This document shows positions 1 to 5,414 of a stretch of DNA of 5,414 bases, in pieces. Numbering within the stretch: position 1 is the stretch's first letter; every line of letters begins with the position of its first letter. Location of the stretch: assembly GCA_013696915.1 (NCBI GenBank), contig JACCXR010000480.1, forward strand, positions 1-5,414, read 5' to 3'. The position numbers and the translations under genes are program-made. This stretch comes from Euzebyaceae bacterium. Lineage in GTDB: Bacteria; Actinomycetota; Nitriliruptoria; Euzebyales; Egibacteraceae. The notes under the pieces were generated by a model. The model was not told the origin of the DNA. It searched no databases and was given only the letters and a program-made list of their open reading frames with translations.

Positions 1-569
1 GGCCACTGCGTCCTGGGCAGGAGCTTCATGAGGTCGCGTTCGATCTTCGCCGGGTCGTCGGCGCGCGTGAACGCGAAGCGCCTCGACAGCCGCTTCACGT
101 GCGTGTCGACGGCGATGCCGGCGCTGCGGTCGGCGACGTGGACGTCCGGCGCCACCGCGCCGAGCACGACGTTCGCCGTCTTGCGCGCGACCCCCGGCAG
201 CGTGACGAGATCCGCCATCCGCAGCGGGACCTCCCCGCCGTACCGGTCGAGCAGCGCCTGGCTCATCCCGCGCAGGCTGCGCGTCTTCTGCCGGTAGAAG
301 CCCGTGGCGTAGATGTCGCGCTGCAGCTCCTCCTCGTCCACGGCCAGGTAGTCCTCCGGGCGCCGGTACTTGGCGAAGAGCGTCTTCGTGACCTCGTTGA
401 CCTTCCTGTCCGTCGACTGCGCCGACAGGATGGTCGCGACCAGCAGCTCGAAGGGCGTCGAGTGGTCGAGCTCGACGACGCCGCCGCCGTAAGCCTGCGT
501 GAGCCGGTCGATGATCACCGGCGCGCGCCCGCGCTTCGGACTCCTACGGGTCAGCGGGGCGTCGGACAC
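1..569 (-). CDS. nth: Endonuclease III (DNA glycosylase/AP lyase), C-terminus cut by window edge
   Basis: This is a base-excision-repair glycosylase that removes oxidised pyrimidines and nicks abasic sites. The window holds 189 residues from a GTG start at 569. Family signatures visible: TPFELLVATILSAQSTD (38-54), the helix-hairpin-helix LPGVARKTANVVL (124-136) with the catalytic lysine K130, and the catalytic aspartate D155 in VDTH. The segment IERDLMKLLP (176-185) normally precedes the 4Fe-4S cysteine cluster, which must lie beyond the left edge. The GTG start was chosen because it gives a normal-length N-terminus and lies 32 bp after the kinase stop; no clear Shine-Dalgarno is seen, and a start at residue 18 (also GTG) is an alternative. 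The stretch between K130 and D155 is 7 residues longer than in E. coli Nth. It probably sits last in the operon with the two-component genes, but its function is not tied to phosphate control. Family call is secure; the exact start is less so. Confidence 0.95.
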   Translation of the reverse strand, partial: MSDAPLTRRSPKRGRAPVIIDRLTQAYGGGVVELDHSTPFELLVATILSAQSTDRKVNEVTKTLFAKYRRPEDYLAVDEEELQRDIYATGFYRQKTRSLRGMSQALLDRYGGEVPLRMADLVTLPGVARKTANVVLGAVAPDVHVADRSAGIAVDTHVKRLSRRFAFTRADDPAKIERDLMKLLPRTQW

Positions 570-601
570 GCCGGGCAGTCTAGGGACGGCGGGCGCGGGG
601 C

Positions 602-1921
602 TCAGCGGCCCTCGGAGCCCTCCACCGGCAGCACGACCCGGAAGGTCGACCCCTCGCCGAGCACGCTGCTGACACCGACGTCGCCGCCGTGGCGGGCGAC
701 TGCGTGGCGCACGATCGCCAGGCCCAGCCCGGTCCCTCCGGCGGCCCGGCTGCGCGCCTTGTCGACGCGGTAGAACCGCTCGAAGATGCGGTCGCGGTCG
801 GCCTCGGGCACGCCGAGGCCGTTGTCGGCGACCTCCAGTTCGACCTGGCCGCCGCGGCGCCGCGCGCGGACGCGGACCTCCCCGCCGGGCCGGTTGTACA
901 GGACGGCGTTCTCGAGCAGGTTCGCGACGATCAGGCGGAGGTCCTCCGGGAGCGCGACGACGGGCGCCGACCCCGTGTCGTCGTAGGCGACGGCGACCCG
1001 CCGCTGCTCCGCGAGGGCGCTGACGCCGTTGACCTGCGCCCGGATGACGTCCGCGAGGTCCACGCGCCGGCGGCCGCTGTGGGCCAGCCCCTCCTCGAGT
1101 CGCGCGAGGTCGAGCAGGTCGCGGACCAGCTGCGCGAGCCGCACCGCCTCCTGCTGGAGCCGCCACACCATCGTCCGGGCGCGGTCCGGGTCGCGTTCGA
1201 GGGCCAGGATCAGCGAGTCGGCGAGCGCCTGGATGCCGGCAACCGGCGTCTTCAGCTCGTGGGACGCGTTCGTGACGAAGTCCCGTCGGACCTCCTCGAG
1301 ACGGCGGGTCTCGGTCAGGTCGGTGACGACCAGGGCCACCTCCCCCGCCGCAGCGACCGACGCCCGGGCGACGAGTTCCCGGTCCCCGCGCTGGACCTCG
1401 ACCTCGACCGTGCGGTCGGTCTCCCGCGCCTCGGTGACGGCGTCGGCGAGCCCCGCGACGCCCAGGACGCGCAGCGGTGTGCGGTGGGCCTGCCGGTCGC
1501 AGGAGAACATTTCCTGCGCGGCGGGGTTGGCGTACGCCAGCCCGTCAGTTGTGAACAGCAGCATCGCGGTGGGGAGGTTGTCGAGCAGCCGTTCCACCCG
1601 CGCCCGCTCGTCCGCGAGTTCCGCGAACCGTTGGCGGAGCGACGCGCCGACCGCGGTCAGGGCGCCGGCCAGTCGTCGCCACTGGCGGCTGCCGGACACC
1701 TCGACGGTCGCGGCGCCCGCGTCGGCGTCGGCGAAGCGCAGGACCCGGTCGGCCACGCGGCTGAGCCGGCGTTCGGCGACCGCGGACAGCGCCCCCGCGA
1801 CCGCGAGCCCGATGGCGCCGGCGAGGAGCATCGCGACGGCCGGGGATGCGGCGAGCCGGACGCCCAGCCAGGCCGCGGCGAGCGCGAGGAGGGGCAGGAC
1901 GAGCAGGGAGCGCCGCAGCAT
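602..1921 (-). CDS. PhoR/SenX3-like membrane sensor histidine kinase
   Basis: This 439-residue kinase is the partner of the response regulator immediately upstream and should autophosphorylate and pass the phosphate to it. Two N-terminal hydrophobic segments (about 5-24 and 27-49) are joined by only a few residues, so there is almost no extracytoplasmic sensing loop. A HAMP-like linker (about 50-100) and a PAS-like domain (about 104-205, with LLDNLPTAMLLF and YANPAAQEMF) follow. The HisKA H-box is FVTNASHELKTPVAGI with phospho-acceptor H221. The ATPase domain shows the N-box NLLENAVLYN (334-343), G1 DNGLGV (366-371), F-box FERFYR (380-385) and G2 GGTGLGL (395-401). All key residues are present, so it should be active. 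The ATG at 1921 has no in-frame ATG, GTG or TTG between it and the regulator's stop, and no good Shine-Dalgarno next to it; a GGGAGGT lies about 31 bases upstream. The lack of a sensor loop suits the Pho model, where the signal comes through the Pst transporter and PhoU. Calling it phoR or senX3 is inference from similarity and context. Confidence 0.95.
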   Translation of the reverse strand: MLRRSLLVLPLLALAAAWLGVRLAASPAVAMLLAGAIGLAVAGALSAVAERRLSRVADRVLRFADADAGAATVEVSGSRQWRRLAGALTAVGASLRQRFAELADERARVERLLDNLPTAMLLFTTDGLAYANPAAQEMFSCDRQAHRTPLRVLGVAGLADAVTEARETDRTVEVEVQRGDRELVARASVAAAGEVALVVTDLTETRRLEEVRRDFVTNASHELKTPVAGIQALADSLILALERDPDRARTMVWRLQQEAVRLAQLVRDLLDLARLEEGLAHSGRRRVDLADVIRAQVNGVSALAEQRRVAVAYDDTGSAPVVALPEDLRLIVANLLENAVLYNRPGGEVRVRARRRGGQVELEVADNGLGVPEADRDRIFERFYRVDKARSRAAGGTGLGLAIVRHAVARHGGDVGVSSVLGEGSTFRVVLPVEGSEGR

Positions 1922-1970
1922 CGCGCTAAGCGTAGGGGGGGAAGCCCGGCCACGACCTCCCGCGGCCCCA

Positions 1971-2657
<687 letters not shown>

Positions 2658-2666
2658 CTGCGCGGC

Positions 2667-2672
2667 AGTGTA
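2667..2672 (-). promoter_or_regulatory. Candidate -10 of the regulator operon, possible leaderless start
   Basis: On the minus strand this reads TACACT, fitting the actinobacterial TAnnnT pattern. Its downstream edge is 9 bases from the regulator ATG at 2657, so transcription would start at or within about two or three bases of the ATG. The region where a -35 belongs (about 2690-2696) has no TTGAC-like hexamer and lies inside the left arm of the inverted repeat. This suggests an activated or repressed promoter. It is inferred from position and sequence only. Confidence 0.4.
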
Positions 2673-2687
2673 GGGGCGGCCACCCGG

Positions 2688-2717
2688 CCCGAGACGCTGC
2701 GCGCGGGGCGTCTCGGG
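2688..2717. repeat. Perfect 10-bp inverted repeat with 10-base spacer
   Basis: The left arm CCCGAGACGC (2688-2697) and right arm GCGTCTCGGG (2708-2717) are exact reverse complements separated by 10 bases. The right arm ends 3 bases before the PHO box, and the left arm covers the expected -35 zone of the regulator promoter. No T-run follows either arm, so it does not look like an intrinsic terminator. It could be a dimer-binding operator for another regulator, or a hairpin in a longer regulator leader if transcription starts further upstream. Confidence 0.6.
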
Positions 2718-2720
2718 GGA

Positions 2721-2764
2721 TTTCATCGGCGGTTCACCGACCCTTCCTGCGGCATTCACGCGGG
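2721..2764 (+). promoter_or_regulatory. PHO box: four 11-bp direct-repeat units
   Basis: Four consecutive 11-base units read TTTCATC-GGCG, GTTCACC-GACC, CTTCCTG-CGGC and ATTCACG-CGGG. Against the Streptomyces PhoP repeat-unit consensus GTTCACC they match 5, 7, 3 and 5 of 7 positions, and all keep TTC at positions 2-4 in strict 11-base phase. Flanking 11-base units match only 2 and 3 of 7, so the array has four units. The array lies between the divergent regulator and phoU, where phosphorylated regulator would be expected to bind. Its right edge is 19 bp from the phoU -10 candidate, suiting activation of phoU; the regulator -10 is 48 bp from its left edge. Binding is inferred. Confidence 0.72.
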
Positions 2765-2783
2765 GCCCGGCCAGTATCGCCGG

Positions 2784-2789
2784 TAGGAT
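2784..2789 (+). promoter_or_regulatory. Candidate -10 of phoU
   Basis: TAGGAT fits the TAnnnT -10 pattern and lies 38 bases before the phoU ATG. The 17-base-upstream position (about 2761-2766) reads CGGGGC, with no -35 resemblance, which is usual for Pho-activated promoters where the bound activator replaces -35 recognition. It would give a leader of about 30 bases with only a weak AGG (2814-2816, AGG at 11 bases from the ATG) as ribosome-binding site. Confidence 0.4.
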
Positions 2790-2827
2790 CGGGGGTTCCC
2801 CGCACCCGTCGACAGGCACACCCCCAG

Positions 2828-3505
2828 ATGCCGAAGCTCCGCCGCCACTTCCGCGACCGTCTCGCGACCCTGGAGGACGACGTGCTCGGAATGGGGCAGC
2901 GGGTCCTCGACATGCTGTCGGACGTCATGGCGGCGCTGGACGACCGTGACGTGGCGCGCGCCGATCAGGTGATCCGCGCCGACGACCGCGTCGATGAGAT
3001 CTTCCGCGGCGTCCAGGCGGAGGTGCTGACCACCCTGGCCCTCGAGGCGCCGGTCGCGAGCGAGCTCCGGGTCGTCAACGCGCTCATCCACGTCAACCTG
3101 CACCTCGAGCGGGTCGGTGACCTGTGCGTCAACACGGCGCTGTTCGTCCGCCAGGTGGAGCACCTGCTCGACGACCCCGGCCTCATGGCCCAGTTCCAGG
3201 AGATGGGCCAGCACGCCGGCCGCGTGGTCGCCAGCTCCCTCGAGTCGTTCGCGCGCCGGGACGCCGAGGCGGCGCGCGCCGTGGCGGTGCTCGACGACCC
3301 CATCGACCGGCTGAACAAGGGCCTGTTCCGGCGCCTGGTGGAGCTGGCGGCGGCCGACGAGGAGCGGCTCGACTGGGCGATGCGCATGGTGCTCGTCGCC
3401 CGCTACCTCGAGCGGATCGGCGACCACGGCGTCGACATCGCCGAGCAGACCATCTTTGTGGTCACCGGCGAGACCGTCGAGTTGGCGAGCAACTCGCCAC
3501 CCTGA
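2828..3505 (+). CDS. phoU: PhoU phosphate-signalling regulator
   Basis: PhoU is a cytoplasmic helical protein that links the Pst phosphate transporter to the PhoR-type kinase and keeps the Pho response off when phosphate is plentiful. This 225-residue copy has the usual length and the expected two-fold repeat of three-helix bundles, about 1-115 and 118-215. Each half ends in the metal-binding family motif: ERVGDLCVN (94-102) and ERIGDHGVDIAEQ (195-207). The N-terminus MPKLRRHFRDRLATLEDDVL is typical of actinobacterial PhoU, which supports the ATG at 2828 despite a poor Shine-Dalgarno. It is divergent from the two-component genes across a PHO box, so it is probably controlled by that regulator. 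No pst transporter genes are in the window. The gene converges on the PLP enzyme, with 6 bp between stops. Confidence 0.95.
   Translation: MPKLRRHFRDRLATLEDDVLGMGQRVLDMLSDVMAALDDRDVARADQVIRADDRVDEIFRGVQAEVLTTLALEAPVASELRVVNALIHVNLHLERVGDLCVNTALFVRQVEHLLDDPGLMAQFQEMGQHAGRVVASSLESFARRDAEAARAVAVLDDPIDRLNKGLFRRLVELAAADEERLDWAMRMVLVARYLERIGDHGVDIAEQTIFVVTGETVELASNSPP
3483..3499. terminator. Short hairpin at the phoU 3' end, possible bidirectional terminator
   Basis: TGGCGAG (3483-3489) and CTCGCCA (3493-3499) form a perfect 7-bp stem with a CAA loop. It lies within the last codons of phoU, 4 bases before its stop, and 12 bases beyond the stop of the convergent PLP enzyme gene. Neither strand has a T-tract after it. 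Actinobacteria often use such U-less hairpins, and the 6-bp convergent gap leaves no other room for a terminator. Function is inferred. Confidence 0.4.
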
Positions 3506-3511
3506 CCGCCG

Positions 3512-4672
3512 TCAGCGCATGGCGTCGAGCGCGTGGTCGCACTCGGCTAGCGTGTTGAAGAAGTGCGCCCCCACGCGGATGCCGGCGCCGGGGCGGTAGT
3601 CGACGATCACGCCCTGGTCGATCAGGCGGCGGCTGGCCGCCTCCGTGTCCGGACCGAGGTCGAACGTGACCGCGCCGGCGCGGCGGGCGGGGTCCAGCGG
3701 CGAGCGCACGTCGAGGCCGCGTTCCAGCCCACCCTCGACCAGGCGGGCGGTGAGCCGTTCGGACGTCGCCCGGATGCGGGCCGGGCCGACCTCGGCGATC
3801 GTCTTGTAGCCCTCGCGGGCCGAGTACAGGGCGGGCATCGACGGCGTCCCGCCGAGCCAGCCGAGCGCCCCCTCCGCGGCCGCCCAGTCGGTCTCGAACC
3901 CGAACGGCCGGGCGTGGCCGAGCCATCCGACGTCGCGCGGCCGGATGGTGCCCAGCAGCGACGGCCTCACGTAGAGGTACCCCACGCCGGGTCCGCCGCA
4001 GAGCCACTTGACGCTGCCGCCGACGTAGAAGTCGGCGTCCAGGGCGACGACGTCGACCGGCATGTGCCCGGTGGCGTGGTAGCCGTCGACCAGGCAGAGC
4101 GCGCCGACCTCACGGGCGCGGGCGGCGACGGCGGCGACGTCGGTGATGGACGACGTGCGGAACAGGACGTGGCTCACCGGCACGAGCGCCGTGTGCTCGT
4201 CGATGGCCTCCAGCAGACGGTCGACGTCGATCGACAGCCCGTCCGTCGGGACGACGTCCAGCTTCGCGCCGAAGCGCTGGTACTCGGTGAACAGGTAGCC
4301 GTGGTTCGGCCACTCGACGTCGGTGAGCACCACGGTGTTGCGCGACCCGCTGAAGTCCAGGGCGCCGGCCACCATCGCCGTGAGGGTCGCGACGTTCTGG
4401 TGCACGACGACGCTGCCGGCCGGTGCGCCGATCAGGGAGCCGAGCAGGTCGGCCACCGACCGCAGCTCGGGCAGCCAGTCGGCGGTCCAGGCCTCGACGC
4501 CCTTCGTCGCCCAGAGCCGGGCGAACTCGGCGAGCGAGTCGGGCACGGACGCCGGCATCGCCCCGAGCGAGTTGTTGATCAGGTACGTGCACCGCTCCAG
4601 GATCGGGAAGCGCGTCCGCCAGGCGGCCACCTCCGCGTCGGACAGCGGCTGCGCTGGATGCTCGACGGTCAT
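3512..4672 (-). CDS. Class V aminotransferase-fold PLP enzyme, kynureninase-like
   Basis: This 386-residue cytosolic enzyme should use pyridoxal phosphate. The PLP Schiff-base lysine is K222 in GGSVKWLCGGPG, and D196 in LVDGYHATGH is the aspartate expected to contact the cofactor ring nitrogen. Kynureninase-family hallmarks run the whole length: YLINNSLGAMP (30-40, compare GNSLGL), HVLFRTSS (168-175), GWLGHARPFGFE (249-260), GGTPSMP (274-280) and the C-terminal IRVGAHFFNT (365-374). The usual TYKYLNGG is SVKWLCGG here, so the tyrosine before the lysine is a valine (V221), and the family's HSAG is HATG. The substrate may therefore not be kynurenine; cysteine-desulfurase-like or epimerase-like roles are possible, and no tryptophan-catabolism gene is adjacent. 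The ATG at 4672 is supported by GAGGGA (4681-4686) 8 bases upstream. It lies 74 bp downstream of the arsenate reductase gene on the same strand and converges on phoU. The fold is secure; the reaction is unknown. Confidence 0.9.
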   Translation of the reverse strand: MTVEHPAQPLSDAEVAAWRTRFPILERCTYLINNSLGAMPASVPDSLAEFARLWATKGVEAWTADWLPELRSVADLLGSLIGAPAGSVVVHQNVATLTAMVAGALDFSGSRNTVVLTDVEWPNHGYLFTEYQRFGAKLDVVPTDGLSIDVDRLLEAIDEHTALVPVSHVLFRTSSITDVAAVAARAREVGALCLVDGYHATGHMPVDVVALDADFYVGGSVKWLCGGPGVGYLYVRPSLLGTIRPRDVGWLGHARPFGFETDWAAAEGALGWLGGTPSMPALYSAREGYKTIAEVGPARIRATSERLTARLVEGGLERGLDVRSPLDPARRAGAVTFDLGPDTEAASRRLIDQGVIVDYRPGAGIRVGAHFFNTLAECDHALDAMR

Positions 4673-4746
4673 CGCGCTGGTCCCTCACCCCTGTAGTTGC
4701 AGGAGGGCGAGGATACGCCGCCGACCGTGGAACCGGGCCCGGGTGC
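4673..4746 (-). promoter_or_regulatory. Leader of the PLP enzyme gene: Shine-Dalgarno, -10 candidate and palindrome
   Basis: In this 74-bp gap the minus strand shows the perfect palindrome CCGGGCCCGG (4733-4742) just after the arsenate reductase stop, then TATCCT (4710-4715), a possible -10 placed 37 bases before the ATG, then the Shine-Dalgarno GAGGGA (4681-4686). No convincing -35 lies 16-18 bases upstream of TATCCT. The PLP gene may thus have its own weak promoter or simply be read through from upstream. Confidence 0.35.
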
Positions 4747-5385
4747 TCAGGCGGTGGGCGCGGGGATGAGCTCGTCGATCAGCTGCCGGACCCGCCCGGC
4801 GATGTCGTCGCGGATCCCGCGGACCTCTTCCAGGCTGCGCCCGGCGGGGTCGGAGACCTCCCAGTCCAGGTAGCGCTTCCCCGGGAAGATCGGGCAGGCG
4901 TCCCCGCAGCCCATGGTGATGACCACGTCCGCCGCCGCCACGACCTCGTCGGTCAGCGGCTTGGGGAACTCCTGGGTGAGGTCGATGCCGATCTCGGCCA
5001 TCGCGGTGAGCGCGGCGGCGTTGATCTCGTCGGCCGGCGTGCTGCCGGCGGACCGGACGTGGACCTTGCCCTGGGCGAGCCGGTCGAGCAGCCCGGCCGC
5101 CATCTGGCTGCGCCCGGCGTTGTGCACGCAGACGAACAGGACCTCGGGCACGTCCTTGGTGAGCTTGCCCTCAGACTGAGCCAACGCCCGCAGCCTCTCC
5201 CGCGTGAAGCGATGGACGAAGAGCGGCAGGAAGTCCGTCAGGCGGGCGCCCTGCATCCTGTCGATCGATTCCCCGACATACCGCTCGATCGTCTCCGACC
5301 CAATGGTTCCGCGGAACTCCGACTCCAGCTCTGCGAGCTCGGATTCGAAGGCCTTGCGGCTGACCGGGTCTAGTTCGACTTGCAC
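4747..5385 (-). CDS. arsC: Mycothiol-type arsenate reductase with N-terminal helical domain
   Basis: This protein probably reduces arsenate to arsenite, which an efflux pump then exports. It has 212 residues. The N-terminal part (about 8-72) is a helical domain typical of actinobacterial members, ending FTRERLRALAQSEGK. The low-molecular-weight phosphatase fold (about 80-208) starts VLFVCVHNAGRSQMAA, the CX5R anion loop with nucleophile C86 and R92. The segments EFPKPLTDEVV and TMGCGDACPIFPGKRY (with C160 and C164) and the general-acid DP motif (D179-P180) follow. The CVHNAGRSQM and GCGDACP set is characteristic of arsenate reductases rather than tyrosine phosphatases. In characterised Corynebacterium relatives the arsenate is linked to mycothiol and released by mycoredoxin; that mechanism is inferred here. 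The start is GTG at 5385, backed by GGAGGT 5 bases upstream. No arsR or arsenite pump lies in the window; they could be beyond the right edge. Confidence 0.92.
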   Translation of the reverse strand: MQVELDPVSRKAFESELAELESEFRGTIGSETIERYVGESIDRMQGARLTDFLPLFVHRFTRERLRALAQSEGKLTKDVPEVLFVCVHNAGRSQMAAGLLDRLAQGKVHVRSAGSTPADEINAAALTAMAEIGIDLTQEFPKPLTDEVVAAADVVITMGCGDACPIFPGKRYLDWEVSDPAGRSLEEVRGIRDDIAGRVRQLIDELIPAPTA

Positions 5386-5390
5386 TTGCT

Positions 5391-5396
5391 ACCTCC
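5391..5396 (-). promoter_or_regulatory. Strong Shine-Dalgarno fixing the arsC GTG start
   Basis: The minus strand reads GGAGGT followed by AGCAA and then GTG, an ideal 5-base spacing. It is the best ribosome-binding site in the window and settles the GTG start. A TAG stop sits at 5389-5391 in one upstream frame, so a preceding gene entering from the right edge could end here, but only a few codons are visible and no gene is called. Confidence 0.8.
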
Positions 5397-5414
5397 ACCT
5401 GCCCCGGTGTGGTG

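Larger units (their letters stand above)
2658..2827. promoter_or_regulatory. Divergent control region between the regulator operon and phoU
   Basis: These 170 bp carry both promoters of the Pho locus. From left to right they hold a -10 candidate for the regulator, a perfect 10-bp inverted repeat, a four-unit PHO box, a -10 candidate for phoU and a G+C-rich phoU leader with two short dyads (CCGGC/GCCGG at 2767-2783, and CGGGG/CCCCG at 2790-2802). A shared operator between divergent phoU and the two-component genes is also the arrangement known in Streptomyces. Each element is described separately. Confidence 0.8.

Noticed and set aside
99..773. A 224-codon plus-strand frame covering nth and the kinase end
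   Set aside because: The minus-strand nth frame contains the conserved catalytic motifs; the plus-strand product has none.
2658..2819. A 54-codon N-terminal extension of the response regulator from an ATG at 2819
   Set aside because: It has no receiver-domain homology, runs through the PHO box and inverted repeat, and the ATG at 2657 starts exactly at the conserved receiver strand.
2756..3427. A 223-codon minus-strand frame opposite phoU
   Set aside because: It is a shadow of phoU, which has both family motifs on the plus strand.
3563..4696. A 377-codon open frame on the plus strand opposite the PLP enzyme
   Set aside because: Its Arg/Asp/Gly/Val-rich composition is that of an antisense shadow, with no motif, and it covers the PLP enzyme gene entirely.
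4733..4742. The CCGGGCCCGG palindrome as a terminator of arsC
   Set aside because: A loopless 10-bp palindrome in DNA of this composition is weak evidence, and no T-run follows. It is noted only as part of the intergenic leader.
5370..5414. A possible upstream gene end entering from the right edge on the minus strand
   Set aside because: Two frames have stops at 5370 and about 5389, but the visible 8-15 codons have no recognisable motif.

Overview
This is a high-GC window (roughly 70% G+C by eye) with actinobacterial character. The response regulator and kinase resemble mycobacterial RegX3/SenX3. A dimeric-type PhoU is encoded divergently from them. The arsenate reductase has the architecture seen in mycothiol-using actinobacteria. 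The species cannot be named from the sequence. Coding density is high, and no RNA gene, insertion sequence, prophage, CRISPR array or tRNA was recognised.

Left half (1-2657, minus strand): transcription runs leftwards through an OmpR/PhoB-family response regulator (1971-2657), a PAS-containing sensor histidine kinase (602-1921) and an endonuclease III gene (569 to the left edge, C-terminus cut off). Gaps are 49 and 32 bp, so an operon is plausible. The regulator comes first, as in E. coli phoBR and unlike the kinase-first order of mycobacterial senX3-regX3 and Streptomyces phoRP.

Centre (2658-3505): a 170-bp divergent control region separates the regulator from phoU (2828-3505, plus strand). 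It holds the best regulatory signal in the window: four consecutive 11-bp direct-repeat units (2721-2764) with an xTTC core, one of them an exact GTTCACC, matching the actinobacterial PHO box described in Streptomyces. Beside it lies a perfect 10-bp inverted repeat (2688-2717). Candidate -10 elements point both ways. The inferred circuit is phosphate starvation sensed through PhoU and the kinase, then phosphorylated regulator binding the PHO box and controlling phoU and probably its own operon.

Right half (3512-5414, minus strand): a class V aminotransferase-fold PLP enzyme of kynureninase-like type (3512-4672) converges on phoU with only 6 bp between stop codons. Upstream of it is a mycothiol-type arsenate reductase with an N-terminal helical domain (4747-5385), possibly the end of an ars cluster continuing beyond the right edge. 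The closeness of phosphate control and arsenate detoxification is suggestive, since arsenate is a phosphate analogue, but the sequence shows no direct link.

Most of the window is recognisable core biology. The points worth a second look are the PHO-box array with its neighbouring dyad, a possibly leaderless regulator mRNA, the divergent active site of the kynureninase-like enzyme and a 7-residue insertion in endonuclease III.
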